Numbered from the stretch's first letter, positions 1 through 5,974 are shown. The stretch: DNA of 7,460 nucleotides from Candidatus Izemoplasma sp. (GCA_007116205.1 SKIY01000128.1:1-7460); one strand, 5' to 3'. Notes: generated by a model not told the origin, from the sequence alone. Program-made: numbers and translations.

Positions 1-28
1 TAAAACAAAAGAAAGCAGGTAAATAGAT

Positions 29-1012
29 ATGGAACCTATTTATAAAGGCAAACACTTTATTACACTTGAGGATTGGGATAAATCAGAAATTGATAAGTTA
101 TTGGACGTTTCAAAAACATTAAAACAAAAATTTTTAAGCAATGTTGAGACAGAATATTTAAAACATAAAACAGCGTTTTTGATGTTTTTTGAACAATCAA
201 CACGGACACGCAATTCTATGGAATCTGGTCTTGCGCAACTCGGTGGACATGCAACGTTTTTAGACACTTCAACGATGCAAATATCCCATGGTGAGAGTGC
301 TAAAGATACTGCGGTGATTTTATCTAGTTATGGTCATGGGATTGCGGCGAGAAACTGTTTTTGGGGAATTGGCAATCGGTATTTACGAGAGATGGCTACC
401 TATTCAACCGTTCCGGTAATGAACTTGCAATGTGATTTATATCACCCGATGCAAGGGCTTGCGGATTTAATGACCATTCAAGAAGTTAAAGGAGAAACCA
501 AAAACTTAAAAGTATCTGTTATATGGGCTTATGCAGAAAGCCATAAAAAACCTATCAGCGTTCCTGTTACGCAAGTATTGTTGTTTCCGCGTTATGGAAT
601 CGATGTTACGTTAGCCTATCCAAAAGGGTATCAACTTCCGGACTGGGTAATTGAGAAAGCCCGTAAAAATGCCGCTGAAAATGGTGGTTCTTTAACGATT
701 ACTCATGATATTGAGATCGCTTTTAAAGATGCTGATATCGTCATTCCGAAAAATTGGGGAAGCTGGGTCAGCAATCAATCGACAGATGTAATTGATGATA
801 CCTTAACCGCCAACCGCGGATGGAAGTGTACAGAAAAATTGATGAAGCTTGCAAAAAAAGATGTTAAGTACATGCATGCACTGCCTGCCGATCGTGAAAA
901 TGAGGTTGAAAACAGTGTTATTGATGGCGAACATTCGATTGTTTATCAAGAAGCTGAAAACCGCCTCCATACTGCAAAAGCTGTTATGGCGATGACAATG
1001 GGAAATAAATAA
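29..1012 (+). CDS. Knotted aspartate/ornithine transcarbamylase family protein, YgeW/AOTCase-like
   Basis: A 327-residue carbamoyltransferase: enzymes of this family move the carbamoyl group of carbamoyl phosphate to an amino group, in the cytoplasm. The carbamoyl-phosphate motif STRTR is at residues 57-61, an SHGES motif at 86-90 and HPMQ at 139-142. The segment from W166 through KPISVP (174-179) matches the proline-containing loop of the knotted subgroup (N-acetylornithine and N-succinylornithine carbamoyltransferases and YgeW), not ordinary OTC. The WAY...KPxSVP stretch and AYPKGY (196-201) recall YgeW. The C-terminal half (PKNW 240-243, then EAENR 308-312) recalls AOTCase. The usual HCLP motif reads HALP (283-286), so the Cys is lost. 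At 327 residues it is AOTCase-sized and shorter than E. coli YgeW (about 396 from memory). The start is supported by AGCAGGT at 14-20, 8 bases before ATG. The substrate is unknown; family membership is secure, the subfamily is not. Confidence 0.85.
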   Translation: MEPIYKGKHFITLEDWDKSEIDKLLDVSKTLKQKFLSNVETEYLKHKTAFLMFFEQSTRTRNSMESGLAQLGGHATFLDTSTMQISHGESAKDTAVILSSYGHGIAARNCFWGIGNRYLREMATYSTVPVMNLQCDLYHPMQGLADLMTIQEVKGETKNLKVSVIWAYAESHKKPISVPVTQVLLFPRYGIDVTLAYPKGYQLPDWVIEKARKNAAENGGSLTITHDIEIAFKDADIVIPKNWGSWVSNQSTDVIDDTLTANRGWKCTEKLMKLAKKDVKYMHALPADRENEVENSVIDGEHSIVYQEAENRLHTAKAVMAMTMGNK

Positions 1013-1014
1013 GT

Positions 1015-1045
1015 AAAAACGTATCGCATTTGCGATACGTTTTTT
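1015..1045. terminator. Bidirectional rho-independent terminator between convergent genes
   Basis: A perfect hairpin with arms at 1019-1027 and 1032-1040 and a 4-base loop is flanked by five A on the left (1015-1019) and five extra T on the right (1041-1045), giving U-tracts in both directions. It lies directly after the transcarbamylase stop codon. The deaminase stop on the opposite strand (1044-1046) overlaps its right edge, so it can serve both genes. Confidence 0.85.
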
Positions 1046-1529
1046 AATAGATGGTTTTATTTTTTTCTTTATATTCTTCAAACAATTTCAAACAGCGATC
1101 ACGAAAATCTTCGCTTAACTGCAAAACGCTTGGATCATTACAATCTTTTTTAATAAAGTCGTAAATAAAATCATCCCTAAAGCCGATGCGTTCAGCGTCT
1201 TTAGGTCGACACCCATAAATAACTGTCGTAATATTCGCCCAAATGATCGCGCCTAAGCACATCGGACAAGGATAAGCGGTTGTAATGAGTGTACAGCCTG
1301 ATAAGTCGTGAGAGGCGCGTTTTTTACTTGCTTCTCGAATGGCGTTCATCTCTGCGTGCGCTGTGGGGTCATGGTCGTTTAAAACAGAATTGGATGTAAC
1401 TGCTACTACATCACCCAATTCATCAATAATCGCAGCCCCAAACGGACCACCTAAATTATTGTTCATTGTTTCTCGTGCTTTTTCAATCGCTTGATGCATG
1501 ACTTTTTGAACCGTAACATTGGGTTTCAT
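1044..1529 (-). CDS. guaD: Guanine deaminase-like nucleobase/nucleoside deaminase (CMP/dCMP deaminase fold)
   Basis: A 161-residue zinc-dependent deaminase closest, by eye, to B. subtilis GuaD, which converts guanine to xanthine and ammonia. Zinc and proton-shuttle residues are in HAE (58-60) and PCPMC (87-91). The substrate-side N47 and GGPFGA (27-32) are present. The GFRDDFIY segment (116-123) matches the GuaD-specific C-terminal part, which in GuaD is domain-swapped and reaches the neighbouring active site. The residue before PC is Y86 where most relatives have Glu (EPC). ATG at 1529 is chosen because GGAGGA lies 5 bases upstream (1535-1540); a further in-frame ATG at 1556 would add nine residues but lacks a better site. 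It faces the transcarbamylase and diverges from exoA. Other purine, cytosine or adenosine-type deaminases are possible, but the C-terminal signature favours GuaD. Confidence 0.85.
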   Translation of the reverse strand: MKPNVTVQKVMHQAIEKARETMNNNLGGPFGAAIIDELGDVVAVTSNSVLNDHDPTAHAEMNAIREASKKRASHDLSGCTLITTAYPCPMCLGAIIWANITTVIYGCRPKDAERIGFRDDFIYDFIKKDCNDPSVLQLSEDFRDRCLKLFEEYKEKNKTIY

Positions 1530-1568
1530 AATCGTCCTCCAGCATATGGCAATCATTATATATAAATA

Positions 1569-1597
1569 ATTATAGCTTTATGTATACTAAAATACAA
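1569..1597 (-). promoter_or_regulatory. Sigma-A-type promoter for the guanine deaminase-like gene
   Basis: Read on the minus strand, TTGTAT (1597-1592) and a perfect TATAAT (1574-1569) are separated by exactly 17 bases. The expected transcript would start near 1562, about 33 bases before the ATG, leaving room for the GGAGGA site. Confidence 0.7.
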
Positions 1598-1624
1598 CTT
1601 TTTCGTTAGAACGACTGTAATTAA

Positions 1625-1633
1625 TGGTATTAT
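1625..1633 (+). promoter_or_regulatory. Extended -10 promoter candidate for exoA
   Basis: TGG followed by TATTAT (1628-1633) gives a TGn extended -10 element. No good -35 box is visible at the right distance, which is tolerated with an extended -10. Transcription would start near 1640, about 30 bases before the exoA ATG. Confidence 0.5.
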
Positions 1634-1668
1634 AAAAAGTGAAATGGCTTACAAGAGAGGATGATTTG

Positions 1669-2433
1669 ATGCGTTTAATATCATGGAATGTTAACGGACT
1701 TAGGGCCGCGATGAAAAAAGGGTTTATGGCGTTTTTAGAAAAAGAAGCTGCAGATTTTTATGCCTTACAAGAAATTAAAATGAAGCCGGAACAGGCAGAT
1801 TTTTCGTTTGATGATTATTATCAGTATTGGAACAGTGCCGACCGCGCTGGCTATTCCGGGACACTTGTACTTACAAAGCACAAACCAAAAAATGTCCGCT
1901 ATGGCATTGATGAAACGTTATATATTGATGAAGGGCGTATTATTACATTAGAATATGATGCTTTTTATTTTGTGAATGTGTATGTGCCTAATGCTAAACG
2001 TGAACTGAAGCGGTTAGATTATCGCATGGCGTTTGAAGATACTTTTCGCGAATATTTAAAACGGTTAGATGAAGATAAACCGGTTATTTTATGTGGCGAT
2101 TTGAACGTTGCACATCATGAAATTGATTTGAAAAACCCAAGTTCAAATAAACGTAATGCTGGGTTTACAGATGAAGAACGTCAAAAATTTACGAGCTTAT
2201 TAGAACACGGTTTTACGGATACATTTAGACATTTATATCCTGAAAAGATAAAGTATTCGTGGTGGAGTTATATGTTCAACGCGCGGAAAAATAATGCTGG
2301 GTGGCGTATTGATTATTTTGTGGTCTCTAACCGTTTGATAGACTATGTTTTAGATAGTGAAATATTAACTGATATACATGGTAGTGATCATTGTCCTGTT
2401 AAACTAACGATCAATTTAAAAACCACTTCGTAA
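1669..2433 (+). CDS. exoA: Exodeoxyribonuclease III / AP endonuclease (ExoA, Xth family)
   Basis: A 254-residue, full-length member of the exonuclease III branch of the endonuclease/exonuclease/phosphatase fold, close in size to B. subtilis ExoA. It cleaves DNA 5' of abasic sites and trims 3' blocked ends in base excision repair. All expected residues are visible: N7 in SWNVNG, metal-binding E35 in LQEIK, Y105 in VYVPNA, D144 and N146 in GDLNVAH, and the catalytic SDHCP (239-243, H241). WRIDYF is present before the end. ATG at 1669 is chosen because MRLISWN is the normal family N-terminus and AGAGAGG (1654-1660) lies 8 bases upstream; an in-frame GTG at 1639 would add ten residues with no family counterpart. 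It is transcribed divergently from the deaminase and seems to be a single-gene unit, ending inside a terminator hairpin. Confidence 0.96.
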   Translation: MRLISWNVNGLRAAMKKGFMAFLEKEAADFYALQEIKMKPEQADFSFDDYYQYWNSADRAGYSGTLVLTKHKPKNVRYGIDETLYIDEGRIITLEYDAFYFVNVYVPNAKRELKRLDYRMAFEDTFREYLKRLDEDKPVILCGDLNVAHHEIDLKNPSSNKRNAGFTDEERQKFTSLLEHGFTDTFRHLYPEKIKYSWWSYMFNARKNNAGWRIDYFVVSNRLIDYVLDSEILTDIHGSDHCPVKLTINLKTTS

Positions 2434-2446
2434 TGGAAGTGGTTTT
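2419..2446. terminator. Bidirectional terminator shared by exoA and the phosphodiesterase
   Basis: Arms AAAACCACTTC (2419-2429) and GAAGTGGTTTT (2436-2446) pair perfectly around a 6-base loop. The exoA stop codon TAA (2431-2433) sits inside the loop. On the minus strand the stem is followed by a run of five T and then AAATT, just after the phosphodiesterase stop at 2450-2452. The plus-strand U-tract is only the four T that also form the stem base, so termination may be stronger leftward. Confidence 0.75.
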
Positions 2447-2449
2447 AAG

Positions 2450-3487
2450 TTAATTTGGCGGATAATACGCATCTAGTAGTGTTTTTAACAGTGTTGGCCG
2501 ATCGGTCATAATCCCATCGACCCCAAGTTCGATCAAGGTGCGCATATCTTCTTCATCATTGATGGTCCAGTAGTGTGTCGCAATATTGTGTCGACGCGCA
2601 GCGTTCACAAAGGCTTGTGTTGCAAGATTAATAGATCCGTGCGCCATCGGAACTTGAAATGCGGTAGGTTTATCTCTAAAAAACACGGTTAGCCGAAGTA
2701 CATGTAGCACAAAAAATCGCGTTAAGCTGCTTTCTTGAGGAGAATAAAGCAGTTGTGGATGTGTTGATGACTGCAGTGTTTTAAAGCGCTCATAAATCTG
2801 TTCGTGAAATGAAGCTAAAATAATCCGTTCATAGGTATTATAGTCATCATCAAGTTCATCCATTAGCGTAATAACAGCATCGAATAATGCATCACCTTGT
2901 TCACCAAATTGTTTTAGTTCTACAATAATTAAGTTATCTGGAAAATGAACGATGAGATCTTCTAAAGACGTTGCTAAAAATTTATACGCATGACGTGGCT
3001 CTATACCCTCAGGATAAATGACGTCTTGTGGCGTCACTTGATTGCCTTGGTAATTCTCATATTTGATAAAAATCGCTTCTGTGTTAAACCCATTAGGGCC
3101 GTCAATAGGATTTTCATACCCAAAATCAATCGCCTCATCAATGAGGTATTGATAACTTATCTCATGAACATGTGCATTTACTAAAGTTGTTTTGCGATCA
3201 AATGTACGGTCATGAGACAATACGACAACGCCATCTGATGTTAGATTAACATCGGTTTCTAAAATGACATTTTCATCGATACTAAAGGCATGGTAATACG
3301 CTTCTAAGGTATTATCTGGAAACTCCATGTTTCCACCGCCATGGGCAATGATATGGGGACGATTTTGTTGGGCTGAAAAGGGATTATTCCCATCAATTAC
3401 TTGGGGTTTTGGTAATAAAGATAAGATTAACCACACCAAGAGTAATCCAATAAAAAAGATTAAAATTTTCATTCGTAAACCTTTCAT
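2450..3487 (-). CDS. Membrane-anchored glycerophosphodiester phosphodiesterase family protein (GDPD)
   Basis: A 345-residue TIM-barrel phosphodiesterase of the GlpQ/UgpQ family, whose members split glycerophosphodiesters into glycerol 3-phosphate and an alcohol. Residues 8-25 form one very hydrophobic helix after a basic start, and no lipobox is visible, so the catalytic domain is probably tethered outside the membrane. Catalytic and metal residues are recognisable: H49 in AHGGG, E55 and N59 in EFPDNT, E77 and D79 in ETD, H92 in SHD, and E190/K192 in VELK. The end carries WTIN (307-310) and GIMTDRP (325-331), typical of the family. The Arg that usually follows the first His is Gly. Residues about 105-170 form a longer than usual insertion before the VELK strand. 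AGAGGTGA (3499-3492) supports ATG at 3487; ATG at 3472 is a possible second start. Substrate unknown: glycerophosphodiesters, lysophospholipids or teichoic-acid-like polymers. Confidence 0.9.
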   Translation of the reverse strand: MKGLRMKILIFFIGLLLVWLILSLLPKPQVIDGNNPFSAQQNRPHIIAHGGGNMEFPDNTLEAYYHAFSIDENVILETDVNLTSDGVVVLSHDRTFDRKTTLVNAHVHEISYQYLIDEAIDFGYENPIDGPNGFNTEAIFIKYENYQGNQVTPQDVIYPEGIEPRHAYKFLATSLEDLIVHFPDNLIIVELKQFGEQGDALFDAVITLMDELDDDYNTYERIILASFHEQIYERFKTLQSSTHPQLLYSPQESSLTRFFVLHVLRLTVFFRDKPTAFQVPMAHGSINLATQAFVNAARRHNIATHYWTINDEEDMRTLIELGVDGIMTDRPTLLKTLLDAYYPPN

Positions 3488-3507
3488 CTGCTCACCTCTT
3501 ATTATTA

Positions 3508-3513
3508 ATTATA
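3508..3513 (-). promoter_or_regulatory. Possible -10 element upstream of the phosphodiesterase
   Basis: A perfect TATAAT on the minus strand lies just upstream of the ribosome binding site. No convincing -35 is seen about 17 bases away, and the leader would be only about 14 bases, so in such AT-rich sequence this may be chance. Confidence 0.35.
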
Positions 3514-3537
3514 CATAAAAATTAAAAAATATTAAGG

Positions 3538-3551
3538 TGAAAGCGTTAAAT
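3538..3551 (+). promoter_or_regulatory. cre-like sequence (candidate CcpA site) in the divergent promoter region
   Basis: TGAAAGCGTTAAAT fits the Firmicute catabolite-responsive element consensus TGWAANCGNTNNCA except for the last two bases (AT instead of CA). It lies between the divergent phosphodiesterase and membrane-protein genes, upstream of both -10 candidates. The left half is good and the right half weak, so it is only a candidate. Confidence 0.3.
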
Positions 3552-3568
3552 AAGTATGGAGATTAGTG

Positions 3569-3595
3569 TTGATTTATGAGAATATATTTTATAAT
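3569..3595 (+). promoter_or_regulatory. Promoter candidate for the membrane protein/mnmM gene run
   Basis: TTGATT (3569-3574) and a perfect TATAAT (3590-3595) are separated by 15 bases, shorter than the optimal 17. Transcription would begin near 3602, about 20 bases before the first gene of the rightward run. Confidence 0.45.
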
Positions 3596-3622
3596 AGTAA
3601 TATATAGATTTCTTTGGAGTTG

Positions 3623-4063
3623 ATGATATTGCATAGAAATATACAAGTATTGGCATATAGTTTATTAGGACTATTAACATGGATGAATCTTTTATATTTA
3701 TGGGTATTGATCGCTGCTGTGCAATTTTTTAATTTATCGTTTTCGTTTATCCATTTTTTACTGGGTCCACACTACGTTATTATACGATTGTTGTTGTATG
3801 CTGTTTTAGCGTTTTTTATAATAAAACATTGGATAATTGATAAACCGATTTGGCCAAAACGCGTCTTTACGGTTTTAATCGTTTTTGAAATAACACTTTT
3901 TGTTATTGCGTTTATAGGGTTAATGCGCTTATGGATTGCTGCTTCACTCGTTGCGTTTGATTATCAAGTCGTTTATGGGATTTTGTTTTTTAGATTGATT
4001 CATGTTGCGGCAACATTAGGGTATGGTATATATTTTAACTATGTTAAGCGCGACAATGTTTAA
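3623..4063 (+). CDS. Unrecognised integral membrane protein with about four helices
   Basis: A 146-residue very hydrophobic protein that I do not recognise. Likely membrane segments are at residues about 9-36, 51-67, 81-101 and 116-137, with a fifth short hydrophobic stretch at 38-48. Charged residues are few and sit in the short loops: K68/D73/K74 and K79/R80 between helices two and three, R102 after helix three, and KRD near the end. No cysteines or known motif are seen. The start is uncertain: GGAG at 3616-3619 is only 3 bases before ATG 3623 but 9 bases before an in-frame TTG at 3629; a TTG at 3614 is also in frame. Its last 8 bases overlap the proposed start of the mnmM-like gene (stop TAA 4061-4063), so the two are probably translated together. 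Function unknown. Confidence 0.7.
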   Translation: MILHRNIQVLAYSLLGLLTWMNLLYLWVLIAAVQFFNLSFSFIHFLLGPHYVIIRLLLYAVLAFFIIKHWIIDKPIWPKRVFTVLIVFEITLFVIAFIGLMRLWIAASLVAFDYQVVYGILFFRLIHVAATLGYGIYFNYVKRDNV

Positions 4064-4610
4064 CCGGTCTATAGAAGAAGCGCATAGCTACGCTGTTTTA
4101 GCTTTAAAGCAAGGTGGCAATGCAATCGATGCAACTATGGGCAATGGAAACGACACGCTTTTTTTAGCACAATTAGCAGAGCATGTGTATGCATTTGATA
4201 TTCAAGCAGACGCATTACAAAAAACCCAAGCGTTACTTGATAAACATCATATAAATAACGTTGATTTAATTTTAGATTCACATGTACATATGATAAAATA
4301 TATTAAAAAGCCAATTCAGCTGATTGTTTTCAATTTAGGGTATTTACCAAATAGTGATACAACCATAAAAACACAAGCTGATACAACATCGGCAGCCATT
4401 AAAGAAGCTTTAAAGATTTTAGATTCCGGTGGGTATTTAGTTTTGACACTTTATATCGGACACGATGAGGGTGTTATTGAAGCGGAAGCTGTCGAAATGA
4501 TTTTAAAAACATTGCATCCTAAGCAATTTACTGTTAAAAAAACAAAAATATTAAATCGCAACAAAGCACCATTTAATATAATAGTGTATAAACACACAAC
4601 TAAGGAGTGA
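4056..4610 (+). CDS. mnmM: SAM-dependent methyltransferase of the YtqB family, probable tRNA nm5s2U34 methyltransferase MnmM
   Basis: A 184-residue class I methyltransferase of the family long called putative rRNA methylase (YtqB). B. subtilis YtqB was later shown to be MnmM, which methylates 5-aminomethyl-2-thiouridine to mnm5s2U at the tRNA wobble position, doing the last step that MnmC does in E. coli. Motif I is DATMGNGNDT (25-34), the ribose-binding acid is D48 in FDIQ, and the family hallmark NLGYLP is at 93-98 followed by SDTTI. ATG 4056 is preferred because it gives the usual short N-terminus before motif I; in-frame ATGs at 4041 and 4023 would extend it by 5 or 11 residues, and no site has a strong Shine-Dalgarno. 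The start overlaps the end of the membrane gene by 8 bases. It ends in TGA, evidence for genetic code 11. Confidence 0.88.
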   Translation: MFNRSIEEAHSYAVLALKQGGNAIDATMGNGNDTLFLAQLAEHVYAFDIQADALQKTQALLDKHHINNVDLILDSHVHMIKYIKKPIQLIVFNLGYLPNSDTTIKTQADTTSAAIKEALKILDSGGYLVLTLYIGHDEGVIEAEAVEMILKTLHPKQFTVKKTKILNRNKAPFNIIVYKHTTKE

Positions 4611-4614
4611 GTTG

Positions 4615-5028
4615 ATGGAATCGAAAATAACAATCCATCCCCGCTACGTTGAAACGGATCGCATGGGTATTGTTCATCACAGTAACTATGCGGTTTGGTA
4701 TGAACTCGGGCGGATTGATTTTTGCGAGCAATTGAAAATCCCGTTTCATGAAATAGAAGCACGTGGACTAAGACAAGCGCTCGTTAACCTTGAAAGTACG
4801 TTTGTTAAACCGACGGTATTTGGTAAATCATATACGCTACATACCTTTGTAACTTCAGTAAAGAAGGTGAAGCTAACATTCGGGTATACGCTTTATGATG
4901 AAAATCAAGCGATTGTGCACCGCGGCACAACATTACTCGCGTGGCTCGATGAAGATTTAAAGCCAGTTAATATCGCAAAAGTAGCGCCTGATATATTTAA
5001 CGCTTTAACACACGCTTTGGGACAATAA
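4615..5028 (+). CDS. YbgC/FadM-like acyl-CoA thioesterase (4HBT hot-dog fold)
   Basis: A 137-residue single hot-dog domain, the usual length for the family, whose members hydrolyse acyl-CoA thioesters in the cytoplasm. The signature near the N-terminus reads ETDRMGIVHHSNY (13-25), where D15 matches the catalytic Asp of YbgC and H22-N24-Y25 the conserved start of the central helix, followed by WYELGRIDF. The later VNLESTFVKP segment matches the second conserved strand. ATG 4615 is chosen because AAGGAG (4602-4607) is 7 bases upstream; a TTG at 4612 is less likely. The binding site overlaps the stop of the mnmM-like gene, so the two genes are tightly linked and probably co-transcribed. Substrate chain length cannot be read from the sequence. 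Confidence 0.9.
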   Translation: MESKITIHPRYVETDRMGIVHHSNYAVWYELGRIDFCEQLKIPFHEIEARGLRQALVNLESTFVKPTVFGKSYTLHTFVTSVKKVKLTFGYTLYDENQAIVHRGTTLLAWLDEDLKPVNIAKVAPDIFNALTHALGQ

Positions 5029-5087
5029 GAACATCATTATTATTTAACATAAACTGCTGCAGCTATTTGCTCAGAATGAGGTGGACA

Positions 5088-5954
5088 ATGAATAAAAAGA
5101 AAAGTTTACTCGTTATAACTGGTATTTATGGATTCACAATTTTAGTGTCTATACTGCTATTCCGTTTTATTAACACCGGCTATGTAATTTTTGATGCGTT
5201 GGTTGTTAGTGTATTTGCAACCACCATCATTTTTATGTTTAGTGCGGTTTTTAAAAACGCTTCAATTTATGATCCCTATTGGAGTGTTGCACCAATGGTA
5301 TTAATCTTTGCATTTGTAGATTCGATAAATCTTGTCAATCTACTGTTTATAACGGTTATTTATGTTTGGGGCATACGGTTAACGTTAAACTGGGTAAAAA
5401 CATTTACCAATTTACACCACCAAGACTGGCGGTATGATTACTATCGGTCTAAATCTAAAAAGCTGTGGCCTGTTGTGAATTATTTTGGGATACATCTAAT
5501 GCCGACATGTGTTGTATTTGCTGCTATTACACCTGTTTATCAAGGTATTATAAGCAACGGACAAGTGAATGCGATAGTGTATTTTGGCTTTTTTATAGCG
5601 TTTAGTGCAGTCTTCATCCAAGCGGTAAGTGACGCACAAATGCATAAACACCGCTTTAGTCACAAAAAAATGGTAAATCAAACCGGCTTATGGAAATACT
5701 CAAGACATCCGAACTACTTCGGTGAAATACTGTTTTGGTTTGGGTTATTCACGATGAGCGTTGGATTAACATTTGATATTCGCTGGATAATAGGGCCAAT
5801 ACTTATGGTGTTTTTATTTGTTGCAATCAGTATTCCGTTGATGGAACGCAGACAATTAAACCGTCGCGATGGCTATGCAGAATACCAAAAACAAACACGC
5901 ATGTTACTACCTGTACCAAAACCAATTTTCCCTAAAAACCGTGAAGCATCGTAA
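5088..5954 (+). CDS. DUF1295 polytopic membrane protein (steroid 5-alpha-reductase/ICMT-like)
   Basis: A 288-residue membrane protein of the DUF1295 family, distantly related to steroid reductases and isoprenylcysteine methyltransferases. Hydrophobic segments lie at about 6-27, 33-55, 65-77, 83-100, 132-152, 161-181, and two between 212 and 256. Family marks are YDPYWS (61-66), WGIRLTLNW (94-102), DWRYDYYR (113-120) and the C-terminal SRHPNYFGE (205-213), which in related enzymes forms the cofactor-binding site; the end has a MERR followed by a Tyr-rich YAEYQK stretch. The exact reaction is not known for most bacterial members. ATG 5088 follows GAGGT with a 5-base gap; a TTG at 5067 would add seven residues. 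It starts 59 bases after the thioesterase with no clear promoter or terminator between, so it may belong to the same transcript. Confidence 0.88.
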   Translation: MNKKKSLLVITGIYGFTILVSILLFRFINTGYVIFDALVVSVFATTIIFMFSAVFKNASIYDPYWSVAPMVLIFAFVDSINLVNLLFITVIYVWGIRLTLNWVKTFTNLHHQDWRYDYYRSKSKKLWPVVNYFGIHLMPTCVVFAAITPVYQGIISNGQVNAIVYFGFFIAFSAVFIQAVSDAQMHKHRFSHKKMVNQTGLWKYSRHPNYFGEILFWFGLFTMSVGLTFDIRWIIGPILMVFLFVAISIPLMERRQLNRRDGYAEYQKQTRMLLPVPKPIFPKNREAS

Positions 5955-5974
5955 AACGCAACCGCATTTTTCTA

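Noticed and set aside
40..267. Minus-strand open frame opposite the transcarbamylase N-terminus
   Set aside because: Antisense to a conserved coding region including STRTR, with no family resemblance.
803..1081. Minus-strand open frame opposite the end of the transcarbamylase
   Set aside because: It lies antisense to conserved transcarbamylase sequence, crosses the terminator and has a low-complexity Lys/Ile-rich N-terminus; a shadow frame.
1603..1614. LexA (SOS) box upstream of exoA
   Set aside because: The dyad has GTT-AG-AAC order, whereas the Firmicute LexA site is CGAAC-N4-GTTCG; arms are in the wrong orientation and spacing.
2990..3518. Two plus-strand open frames inside the phosphodiesterase
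   Set aside because: Antisense to conserved GDPD motifs; no ribosome binding site or family similarity.
4608..4610. TGA read as Trp (Mycoplasma code 4)
   Set aside because: TGA ends the MnmM-like protein at the family's normal length, with the next gene's ribosome binding site overlapping it, and Trp codons elsewhere are TGG.
4451..4762. Minus-strand open frame spanning the mnmM-thioesterase junction
   Set aside because: It is antisense to two well-supported genes and has no recognisable motif.
5056..5063. GCTGCAGC palindrome between the thioesterase and DUF1295 genes
   Set aside because: Only 8 bases, without loop or T-run; too short to call an operator or terminator.
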